From: Longimicrobiales bacterium
GTDB lineage: Bacteria; Gemmatimonadota; Gemmatimonadetes; Longimicrobiales; Gaopeijiaceae
Length of the DNA stretch: 37,575 nucleotides
Assembly (NCBI GenBank): GCA_028279425.1
Contig: JANQNV010000189.1
Coordinates: forward strand, 1 to 37,575
Reading direction: 5' to 3'
Shown: positions 8,711-15,501 of the stretch, in pieces
Layout: every line of letters begins with the position of its first letter
Position numbering within the stretch: position 1 is the first letter of the stretch
Notes under the pieces: model-generated
Seen by the model: only the letters and a program-made list of their open reading frames with translations
Databases searched by the model: none
What the model was told of the DNA's origin: nothing
Made by a program: the position numbers and the translations under genes

Positions 8711-9273
8711 CCCCGACGGCACTTCTGATTCTGACCGCGCTGGGTGCGCCCTGGGCGGGCACCCCCGTCCTCACCGACGCCGCCGCGCGTTGCCTCGTCG
8801 TCGAGTCTCCGGAGTACTACGCCTTCGAGATGGTGACGACGAAAAACGTGCCGGGGACAGCGCGCCTCCGCGGCATGGCCGAAGTCACCTTCGTACGGGA
8901 GTCCCCATTCGGGGTCGCCGTCAGCGCCGACGGGAGCTACGCCTACGACGTGCACCTGGCGCTGGACAACATGCGTGCACCCCCGGGCGACGGTGTCTGG
9001 GCGGTGTGGCTCACGAAGTCCGATCTGTCCGAGATTCACTACGCGGGCACGATGGAGCCCGGCGAACCCTTCGTGGGACGCGTGAGCTGGAACAAGTTCC
9101 TCGCCATCGTCACGCTCGAAGAGCGAGCGGCCGTCGAGGTCGAGGGTGGCCCGCGTCGATGGCAGGGGCCCGTGGTGACCCGGGGGATGTCGCGAAGCGG
9201 GATGATGCACACGATGGCCGGGCACGGGCCCTTCCAGGAGGAGAACTGTGCCGCCTACGGGTACGGGGGCTGA
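8707..9273 (+). CDS. Small secreted protein of the multicopper-oxidase operon
   Basis: A 188-residue protein starting at a GTG that overlaps the previous stop. A short hydrophobic N-terminus (TALLILTALGAPWAG) suggests export. The rest is predicted mainly beta and I do not recognise the family. The C-terminus has a Met/His-rich run (SGMMHTMAGHG, about residues 165-175) followed by CAAYGYGG, which could bind copper given the downstream oxidase. The last 26 bases overlap the start of the multicopper oxidase gene, and the AGGAGG for that gene lies within this coding sequence. A role as an accessory or partner of the oxidase is an inference from gene order. Confidence 0.78.
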   Translation: MTPTALLILTALGAPWAGTPVLTDAAARCLVVESPEYYAFEMVTTKNVPGTARLRGMAEVTFVRESPFGVAVSADGSYAYDVHLALDNMRAPPGDGVWAVWLTKSDLSEIHYAGTMEPGEPFVGRVSWNKFLAIVTLEERAAVEVEGGPRRWQGPVVTRGMSRSGMMHTMAGHGPFQEENCAAYGYGG

Positions 9274-10999
9274 CGTGCGCGCCTGCAGGACCCTCGACGT
9301 CGCCCGTCGGGCCGGGGTGTTCGCCCTGATCGGTGTCGCCGCGCTCTCGGCGGGAATCAGCGGCGGAGGGCTCGCCGCGCAGATGGACCACAGCCATCAC
9401 GCGATGCACGGGATGGCCATGGAGGGCGGCTGGCGTATGCCTCCCATGGACATGGAGATGCCCATGCTGCCGGGGCTCGACGGCGTCGTGCCGGTCGTGG
9501 GGGCGTTCATGCCGGGGATGGGCGTCGACCCGGCCTCGCTGCCCGAGGCCCGGCCCAGCGAGCTCGTCGTGCTGAGCGACGGCGACACCCTCGACCTCGA
9601 CATCTCGATGGTCCGCCGAACCATCAATGGTCACGAGATGGTCATGTTCGGATACGGGGGGCAGTATCCGGGCCCCCTCATCCAGGCACCCCAGAACTCC
9701 ACCGTCGCGGTGCGCGTCACCAACGCCATCGAGATGCCGACCACGATCCACTGGCACGGCATCCGCATCGAGCACCGGTACGACGGGGTCCCGGGCGTCA
9801 CCCAGGATCCGATCGAGCCCGGCGAGTCGTTCACCTACGAGATCAACGTCCCCGATGCCGGTCTGTTCTGGTATCACCCGCACATTCGCGAAGACGTCCA
9901 GCAGGACCTCGGTCTGTTCGGCAATCTCGTGGTCACCTCCCCCGACCCCGACTACTACGGCCCGGCGAATCGGGAAGAGGTGCTGGTGCTCGACGATATG
10001 CTGATGGACGCCCAGGGGGTGATCCCGTGGGGTCAGGAGTCCCCCACCCACGCGCTGATGGGTCGGTTCGGGAATGTCATGATGGTGAACGGGGTCACCG
10101 ATCATCGGCTGGAGGTCGCGCGGGGCGAGGTCGTGCGGTTCTACATGACCAACGTCGCCAACTCGCGCACCTTCAACGTCACCTTCGGCGGTGCCGACGC
10201 GAAGATCGTCGCCTCCGACGTGAGCCGCTTCGAGCGTGAGCAGTGGGTCGAGAGCGTGGTCATCGCCCCGGCCGAGCGCTACGTGGTCGACGTACGCTTC
10301 GACGAACCGGGTGAGGTGATCATCGCCAACTCGATCCAGGCGGTGAATCACTTCCGTGGCACCTTCGTGCCGCAGGTCGACACCCTGTCCCGCGTCGTCG
10401 TCTCGAACGATGCGATCGAGACCGATCTGGGCGCCTCGTTCGAGAACACGCGCGAGCACGCCGAGGTTCAGGCCGACATCGCGGCCTTTCGGAGCCACTT
10501 CGACCGCGCGCCCGACCACGAGTTGGTCACGACCGTGCGGGTGAAGGATCTCCCCCTGGCCATCATGCAGTCGATGGAGATGGACACGCTCTACGTTGCG
10601 CCGATGGAGTGGAACGACGCGATGCCCATGATGAACTGGCTCTCCACCGCGGAGCAGGTCACCTGGGTGCTGCGCGATGTGGAGACCGGCGCCGAGAACG
10701 CCGACATCGACTGGACGTTCCAGAAGGGCGACGTGGTGAAGCTCCGGATCCACAACACGCCGGACTCGTTCCACCCCATGAACCATCCGATCCACATCCA
10801 CGGTCAGCGCTTTCTCGTGGTGTCGATGGATGGGGTGCCCAACCCCAACATGGTCTGGAAGGACACCGCCATACTCCCCGTCGGCTCGACGATGGACGTG
10901 GTCGTCGAGATGTCGAACCCCGGGGAATGGATGATCCACTGCCACATCGCCGAGCACCTGCACTCCGGCATGATGTTCGGCTTCACGGTCGAGAACTGA
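9248..10999 (+). CDS. Multicopper oxidase with Met/His-rich N-terminal segment
   Basis: A 583-residue exported oxidase coupling one-electron substrate oxidation to reduction of O2 to water. All copper motifs are present: HWHG (about 174-177), WYHPH (about 215), HPMNHPIHIHG (about 515-525) and HCHIAEHLHSGMM (about 564-576), giving type 1, 2 and 3 sites with Met as an axial ligand candidate. After the signal sequence the mature N-terminus is strikingly Met/His-rich (MDHSHHAMHGMAMEGG and a PPMDMEMPM run). The Met-rich character recalls CueO/CopA-type cuprous oxidases, although it sits in a different place from the CueO insert. The GTG at 9248 has an AGGAGG about 5 bases upstream; GTG 9275 is an alternative. 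Confidence 0.93.
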   Translation: MPPTGTGADVRACRTLDVARRAGVFALIGVAALSAGISGGGLAAQMDHSHHAMHGMAMEGGWRMPPMDMEMPMLPGLDGVVPVVGAFMPGMGVDPASLPEARPSELVVLSDGDTLDLDISMVRRTINGHEMVMFGYGGQYPGPLIQAPQNSTVAVRVTNAIEMPTTIHWHGIRIEHRYDGVPGVTQDPIEPGESFTYEINVPDAGLFWYHPHIREDVQQDLGLFGNLVVTSPDPDYYGPANREEVLVLDDMLMDAQGVIPWGQESPTHALMGRFGNVMMVNGVTDHRLEVARGEVVRFYMTNVANSRTFNVTFGGADAKIVASDVSRFEREQWVESVVIAPAERYVVDVRFDEPGEVIIANSIQAVNHFRGTFVPQVDTLSRVVVSNDAIETDLGASFENTREHAEVQADIAAFRSHFDRAPDHELVTTVRVKDLPLAIMQSMEMDTLYVAPMEWNDAMPMMNWLSTAEQVTWVLRDVETGAENADIDWTFQKGDVVKLRIHNTPDSFHPMNHPIHIHGQRFLVVSMDGVPNPNMVWKDTAILPVGSTMDVVVEMSNPGEWMIHCHIAEHLHSGMMFGFTVEN

Positions 11000-11056
11000 C
11001 GGGGTCGAACGGCGGGCGCGGCCAAGAATGGACGTGTCGACCGACGTTCCCGGGTA

Positions 11057-11072
11057 CCGCGATCAGTCGCGG
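11057..11072. terminator. Weak hairpin after the multicopper oxidase gene
   Basis: CCGCGA (11057-11062) and TCGCGG (11067-11072) pair across a TCAG loop. There is no T-run, so terminator activity is uncertain. It sits between the oxidase stop at 10999 and the 3' end of the broken membrane gene read from the other strand. Confidence 0.25.
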
Positions 11073-11385
11073 GTGAGACTCGACTCGTGGCGAAAGGCCG
11101 ACCCCACGAAGCGCACGAAGATGAAGCCGGCCTGGCACATCACCTCGAGCGCCATGTCGTCTCGGGCGCGAGCCCGTAGCCGTCGATGCCCACGGGGATG
11201 AGCGCGGCGGCCACTCCGGCGACCGAGCTCGCGATGACGAGCCGCAGGCGCAGCAGGTCGTGGACGGCGTCGGCGGGGGTGTCGCTCGTGCGACGGATGA
11301 CGCTGACCAGCGCCGCGAAGCCCGCCAAGGCGGCGGCGATCTCCGCCATCGACAGCAGGGTTTCGGTACTCTCGAGCATGGCCAC
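11063..11385 (-). pseudogene. Broken small membrane-protein gene
   Basis: From an ATG at 11385 the frame encodes MAMLESTETLLSMAEIAAALAGF and then a second hydrophobic segment (LRLVIASSVAGVAAALIPVG), typical of a multi-helix hypothetical membrane protein. It ends abruptly at about 11140 after APETTWRSR. In the next frame, from about 11150 to 11063, a further membrane-like stretch begins (MALEVMCQAGF, then IFVRFVGSAFR). A frame change, probably with loss of the middle of the gene, is the simplest reading. The 81-residue product might still be made. A separate tiny gene or a misread base could also give this picture. Confidence 0.5.
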
Positions 11386-11406
11386 GAAACGATAGGGGGA
11401 GGCGAA

Positions 11407-12576
11407 GTGACGACACGACGGGAGTTCCTGGCGCTCGGGGCGGGCGCCGCGACGGCGATGAGCCTACCCCACGGATGGTTCGAGGGCCAGGGTTCTCGCA
11501 CCCTGCGGATTTTGATTCTGGGCGGGACGAGCTTCCTGGGACCGCACCAGGTGGCCTACGCGCTCGAGCGGGGCCACACGGTCTCCACCTTCACACGGGG
11601 CCGGACACGACCATCGATCCACGCCCACCTCTTCGACGAGGTCGAGCAGCTCGTCGGAGATCGGGAGAGTGATCTCGAGGCGCTCCGGGGACGGCAATGG
11701 GACGCCGTGATCGACAACTCCGGACGCAACGCGGAGTGGACGCGCAACTCGGCGAGGCTCCTCGCCGATTCGGTCCAGACGTATCTCTACACCTCGTCGA
11801 CGGGGGTGTACTACCCGTATCTCGGCGACGATATCGGAGAAGAGACGGAGCCGGCCCTGGAGCTGCCCCCCGACCTCGCACCCGGCGACGATGGGGCGTA
11901 CGACTATGGGATCATGAAGGCGCGGTCCGAGGCGGAAGCTCGGGCCGCATTCGGGGCCCGTCGCACCATCGTGGTGCGGCCGGGCTACATGGTCGGTCCG
12001 GCAGACCAGACCAACCGCTTCGCGTATTGGCCGGTGCGTCTCGCGCGGGGCGGGCGCGTCATGGTGCCCGGCAGGGCCGACGATCCGGTGCAGTACATCG
12101 ACGTGCGCGACGTCGCGGAGTGGATGATTCGACTCTGCGAGGCCGAGGCCTCGGGGACGTTCAACGCGGTCGGCCCCTCCTCCGACACGGGAATGCACCA
12201 GTTCGTGCACGGCGCCCACGCCACCTTCGCGTCACCGGCCGAATTCGTGGCGATCGACGATTACGCCTTCCTGAGAGAGCATGGTGTCCGCTTCGTCGTG
12301 CCGTGGATCATGCCGATCGACAACGAATACGGTTCGGCCCGCATCCGGCGGCACAAGGCCGTCGAAGCCGGGCTGACCTACCGACCGCTCGCCGACACCG
12401 TGCGCGACTTCCACCGCTGGTGGAACTCCGACGCCGTATCGGCCGACCGACGAGAGGGGCTGCTATCGGGGCCGCGATCGCTGATGGCTCGCGAGCCCGA
12501 GATCCTTCGCGTATGGGAGGCGCGGGGAGGTGTGTCCGCGCCCGGGGCCGTCCTCCCGAGCTCGGCTCGTCATTGA
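11407..12576 (+). CDS. Tat-signal NAD-dependent epimerase/dehydratase-like SDR
   Basis: A 389-residue protein starting at a GTG with GGGAGG about 5 bases upstream. The N-terminus TTRREFLALGAGAATAMS has a twin-arginine motif and a hydrophobic stretch, predicting export of the folded, cofactor-loaded protein. The Rossmann motif is LILGGTSFLGPH (about 35-46), and TSSTGVYYP with YDYGIMKARSE supplies the Y-x3-K pair of extended SDRs. It is related to isoflavone-reductase/CSP41-like epimerases of unknown substrate. Its end overlaps the convergent AraC gene by 7 bases. Export of an NAD(P)-dependent enzyme is unusual but known for Tat substrates. Confidence 0.85.
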   Translation: MTTRREFLALGAGAATAMSLPHGWFEGQGSRTLRILILGGTSFLGPHQVAYALERGHTVSTFTRGRTRPSIHAHLFDEVEQLVGDRESDLEALRGRQWDAVIDNSGRNAEWTRNSARLLADSVQTYLYTSSTGVYYPYLGDDIGEETEPALELPPDLAPGDDGAYDYGIMKARSEAEARAAFGARRTIVVRPGYMVGPADQTNRFAYWPVRLARGGRVMVPGRADDPVQYIDVRDVAEWMIRLCEAEASGTFNAVGPSSDTGMHQFVHGAHATFASPAEFVAIDDYAFLREHGVRFVVPWIMPIDNEYGSARIRRHKAVEAGLTYRPLADTVRDFHRWWNSDAVSADRREGLLSGPRSLMAREPEILRVWEARGGVSAPGAVLPSSARH

Positions 12577-13382
12577 ACGATGTGGCCCGGTCGACTCCTT
12601 CGGGCGAAGAAGGCGGCGGGCGTTTCGCCCACGAGCGCATGGAACTCGCGTATCATGTGGGGCTGATCGGCGTAGCCCGAGGCGGCGGCCACGCGCGCCC
12701 CCTCACCCGGGCGGGCGGCGATGCCGAGCGCGATCCCTCGGTAGAGACGGTCGATTCGCGCCATGCGCTTGGGGCCAAAACCCACGACGCGCCGGCAGGT
12801 ACGGCGTAGCGTCCGGTTCGAAATACCGAGCTCCCTCCCTACGCCGCCGAGACACGCGACCCGGGCCCCCCGCAGCCAGGTGATGAAGCGCGTCACCCGC
12901 CAGTCCGGGGGGCGTCGCCCTCGCGAAATGCGTGACAGGAAGCCCAGAAGGCTGTGGCGAACCGACTCGGCTCGGCGGTCGGCCGCCACCTCGTCGAGCA
13001 GGCGCTGGCTCTCGTCTCCCCAGAACTCCGACAGGGCGATGCCGCGGTCAGCCAAGGCCCCCCCGGAGAGGCCGCCGAGCGCTTCCAGCGCGCCAGGAGT
13101 CAGTCGCACACCCACCGTGAGCCGTCGACGCGTGACGATCGCGTCGGCGTAACGCCTGCGCGCCCCCACGACGACCGCGCGGATGCGCTCGGCGCCTCCC
13201 CGCCCGGCCTCCACATGCACCAGGAGATGGGCCGATAGATCGGGCACGATGCGCCAGGTCCGGTCTCCGGCGTTCGAGCGGTCGAGCGTGAACGACGATT
13301 CGGCGAAGTCGGTCAGCGCTCCTGCTACGGGTCGCGTCCCCGCCCTTCCGGCGAGACGCCCCCCCTGATCCAACTCCACCAT
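12570..13382 (-). CDS. AraC-family transcriptional regulator
   Basis: A 270-residue regulator. The N-terminal part (LLVHVEAGRGGAERIRAVVVGAR ... VGVRLTPGALEALGG, in pieces) resembles the DUF6597-type sensing domain often fused to AraC helix-turn-helix domains. The C-terminal 100 residues hold two HTH units, with LGISNRTLRRTCRRVVGFGPKR and a second ending YADQPHMIREFHALVGETPAAF, the classic AraC signature. The ATG at 13382 is chosen because AGGAGG lies 5-6 bases upstream. The likely target is the divergent alpha/beta hydrolase gene or its own promoter within 13383-13580; the effector is unknown. Confidence 0.88.
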   Translation of the reverse strand: MVELDQGGRLAGRAGTRPVAGALTDFAESSFTLDRSNAGDRTWRIVPDLSAHLLVHVEAGRGGAERIRAVVVGARRRYADAIVTRRRLTVGVRLTPGALEALGGLSGGALADRGIALSEFWGDESQRLLDEVAADRRAESVRHSLLGFLSRISRGRRPPDWRVTRFITWLRGARVACLGGVGRELGISNRTLRRTCRRVVGFGPKRMARIDRLYRGIALGIAARPGEGARVAAASGYADQPHMIREFHALVGETPAAFFARRSRPGHIVQ

Positions 13383-13580
13383 TCCGCCTCCTCGGCCCAC
13401 GATCCGCCCGCTACCCCCTCAACACCCGTCCCCCGAGGTGTCCCTACGGGGTCCACGTATGGAGAGTGTCGACGCGACGGCAGGAAGAGTCGTGCGCGGT
13501 ACCCCGGGCCGCCAGACTTGTGATCGTACGGCCCACACCTCAGGCTACCGGCTCGCCGCCAACCCCTCGACGGAGACGCC

Positions 13581-14594
13581 ATGCCAACTCTCGAAATCAC
13601 GACGCCGTCGAGCACGCCCGGGGTCACGCTGGCCGGCACCCTCGAACTGCCCGAGGGCCCTGCCCGAGGCTGGGTGCTCCTCCTCTCCGGTTCCGGACCG
13701 CAAGACCGCAACCAGACCGTCTTCAGTTGTCCGACCTTCGCGACGCTTCGCGCAGCGCTCGGGCGAGCGGGGTACGCCGCCTATTCCTGGGACGATCGCG
13801 GGGTGGGTCGGTCGTCGGGCGACTATCTCGCGGGCTCGTCTACCCAACTCGTGGCCGATGCCGCGGCGGTGATCGACTACCTGGCGACCGATCCGGCATC
13901 GGGGCGGGCCGGGGCCGTACTCCAGGGACTACCGCTGGTCGTAGCTGGACACAGTCAGGGCACTCTCGTCGGGGCCCTTCTCGCGGGTCGTCGCGACGAT
14001 ATCGACGGCCTGGTCCTGATGGCCGGTCCAGGCCGGTCCGGTCGGGAGATCCTGCTCCAGCAGCACCGGCGACTCTGCGAGGCCCACGGCGTCCCGGCCG
14101 GTGAAGCCGAGGCCTTCGCTCGCATGAAGTCGGCCTGCTTCGATCTGCTCGAGTTGCACGAGGAAACACTGACCGACGGGGAGCGCCACACGCTCAGGGG
14201 GGCAGTTCGGGCCCTCGTGCTCGAGTGCCCCGCGGTGATCCCGGACGATGTGGACGCGGTCGTCGACGATCTCATGGAGTGGGAATGGCGCTTTCTTCTT
14301 CGGCACCCTACCGCCGAGACCCTGCGCAGGGTGCCGTGTGCGACGCTGGTGGTGGTCGGCGGCGAAGACCTCCACGTCGACCCGGTACTCGATCCTGAGG
14401 CCATCCGCGGTGCCCTCGAGGCCGGGCGCTGCCCATCGGTTCGGGTCGAGAAGCTTCCCGGGCTCGACCACATCTTCGGCCCGGCCGGCCCGAACCGGGA
14501 TCGATCCGCGGTGCGCCCGGCCTTCGATCGTGCCGCCGTCGACGCGATGACGCGGTGGCTCGATCACACGACAGGTCGGCTTCGTTCCACCTGA
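13581..14594 (+). CDS. Alpha/beta hydrolase (S33-like)
   Basis: A 337-residue cytosolic alpha/beta-hydrolase fold protein. The oxyanion region is LLLSGSGPQDRNQ and the nucleophile elbow GHSQG (Ser near residue 120). The acid is probably in VVGGEDLHVDP and the His in LPGLDHIFG (about 302). The DDRGVGRS loop and the helical cap between residues 150 and 240 match esterase/peptidase-like hydrolases of the BAAT/S33 group. GGAG lies 6 bases before the ATG. It is divergent from the AraC gene, which may control it. The substrate cannot be assigned. Confidence 0.87.
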   Translation: MPTLEITTPSSTPGVTLAGTLELPEGPARGWVLLLSGSGPQDRNQTVFSCPTFATLRAALGRAGYAAYSWDDRGVGRSSGDYLAGSSTQLVADAAAVIDYLATDPASGRAGAVLQGLPLVVAGHSQGTLVGALLAGRRDDIDGLVLMAGPGRSGREILLQQHRRLCEAHGVPAGEAEAFARMKSACFDLLELHEETLTDGERHTLRGAVRALVLECPAVIPDDVDAVVDDLMEWEWRFLLRHPTAETLRRVPCATLVVVGGEDLHVDPVLDPEAIRGALEAGRCPSVRVEKLPGLDHIFGPAGPNRDRSAVRPAFDRAAVDAMTRWLDHTTGRLRST

Positions 14595-14626
14595 CCCCCA
14601 CGGCCCACCCGTGCCCACCACCCCAC

Positions 14627-14665
14627 TTGCTCGATGTAACACTTGTGCATATGCTCAAATGAGCA
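14627..14665 (+). promoter_or_regulatory. Promoter with overlapping ArsR-type operator
   Basis: TTGCTC (14627-14632) and TATGCT (14650-14655) are separated by 17 bases, a good sigma-70-type promoter. Overlapping the -10 and the expected transcription start is a perfect dyad, TGCTCA-AA-TGAGCA (14652-14665), resembling the imperfect repeats bound by SmtB/ArsR zinc sensors. The arrangement predicts autorepression of the gene that follows. It also argues that the ATG at 14659, inside the dyad, is not the translation start. Confidence 0.65.
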
Positions 14666-14703
14666 CGCGACACCGCCTGCTAGATCAAGGATCCGAGACG
14701 CCC

Positions 14704-15018
14704 GTGCCGAACCGCAGCCACGACGACTTCACCCTCGAGCGGGCCGCATCGATGATGCGGGCGGCCGGAGATGTCGAACGCATGCGGATCCTCGCGCTAC
14801 TCCTCGACGGCGAGCGTCAGGTGTCCGAGATCGCTGAAACGACCGGCGCCGAGCTGTCGACGACCTCGCATCGGCTCCGCGTGCTTCTAGGCGACAGCCT
14901 CGTCACGCGCCGAGCCGACGGCCGGCTCCGGTACTACGCCCTCGCCGACGCCCATGTGCGGACCCTCGTCGAGAACATTCTCGACCACGCCGATCCCAAC
15001 GTCACCCTTCGGTCCTGA
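14704..15018 (+). CDS. ArsR/SmtB-family zinc-type metal sensor
   Basis: A 104-residue winged-helix repressor. The recognition helix region reads VSEIAETTGAELSTTSHRLRVL (in two halves, about 40-61), and the wing is RRADGRLRYYAL. In the last helix D82-x-H84 and H95 (spacing D-x-H-x10-H) reproduce the alpha5 zinc site of SmtB and CzrA; the fourth ligand position is P98 with D97 beside it. No alpha3 CVC-type arsenic or lead site is present. The GTG at 14704 is preferred because a promoter and operator cover the upstream in-frame ATG at 14659. It precedes the His-rich gene by 16 bases and probably forms a zinc-induced operon with it. Confidence 0.88.
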   Translation: MPNRSHDDFTLERAASMMRAAGDVERMRILALLLDGERQVSEIAETTGAELSTTSHRLRVLLGDSLVTRRADGRLRYYALADAHVRTLVENILDHADPNVTLRS

Positions 15019-15034
15019 ACACCCAGGAGTCTCC

Positions 15035-15376
15035 ATGCCTCACGCCATTCACGAAAACCACCCTCACCAGCACGGGCCCGATTGCGGCCACACCGCGATC
15101 GTGCACGACGACCACGTCGGATACCTCCACGACGGTCACCTGCACTGCCCGCAGGAAGGCGACTACGCCGAGCACACCGTCGCCGTGTCGGATGCCAACC
15201 CGGACGGATGCCACCCCCACGACTGCGATGCGCACGACCCGGATCACGTTCACGGCCCGGGCTGTGGCCACCCCGCGGTCCCGCACGGCGACCATGTGGA
15301 CTACCTGGTGAACGGACACCTCCACCATCCCCACGGCGACCACTGTGACGATCACGGTCCGCTGACGATGGCCTGA
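15035..15376 (+). CDS. His-rich metal-binding protein with two tandem modules
   Basis: A 113-residue soluble protein with about 26 His and 6 Cys and no signal peptide. Two modules, at about residues 11-47 and 71-107, are offset by exactly 60 residues and share the pattern HxHGPxCGH ... HxDHVxYL ... GHLH. The residues look like a dense zinc-binding surface, so the protein could buffer or hand over zinc. AGGAG lies 7 bases before the ATG. It sits between the ArsR sensor and the ZIP/permease fusion, which suggests cytosolic zinc handling. Similar small His-rich proteins occur beside cation transporters; I recall no characterised member. Confidence 0.8.
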   Translation: MPHAIHENHPHQHGPDCGHTAIVHDDHVGYLHDGHLHCPQEGDYAEHTVAVSDANPDGCHPHDCDAHDPDHVHGPGCGHPAVPHGDHVDYLVNGHLHHPHGDHCDDHGPLTMA

Positions 15377-15386
15377 CCCGCCCCTG

Positions 15387-15420
15387 GGTAGCCATCGCGA
15401 GCTCGATCGCGGTGGCTACC
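15387..15420 (+). terminator. Strong hairpin after the His-rich gene
   Basis: GGTAGCCATCGCGA (15387-15400) pairs with TCGCGGTGGCTACC (15407-15420) across the loop GCTCGA, 14 pairs with one U-G wobble. It is 11 bases after the stop codon. No T-run follows, as is common for terminators in GC-rich genomes. It separates the sensor/His-rich operon from the permease. Confidence 0.55.
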
Positions 15421-15464
15421 GCCCGAAAGCCGGAGTGAGGCTGCAGGGCCTTGCCGGGCCCTAT

Positions 15465-15486
15465 ATGATAACGGGCACTCATTTCC
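15465..15486 (+). promoter_or_regulatory. Shared motif ATGATA-N8-TCATTTCC, permease copy
   Basis: This 22-base element lies 15 bases before the TTG start of the ZIP/permease gene. The same pattern with identical spacing occurs at 21447-21468 ahead of the MerC-like gene. Each copy has outer ATGA and TCAT half-sites 10 bases apart. It could be a binding site of the Fur-family regulator encoded at 22086, or the ATGATA part may be a -10 element. Confidence 0.4.
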
Positions 15487-15501
15487 GTTTTCGGGCGTTC
15501 C

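Noticed and set aside
9110..10963. A 617-codon open frame on the minus strand, rich in His and Val.
   Set aside because: It is the complement of the multicopper oxidase; composition is that of an antisense frame in GC-rich DNA and no family is recognisable.
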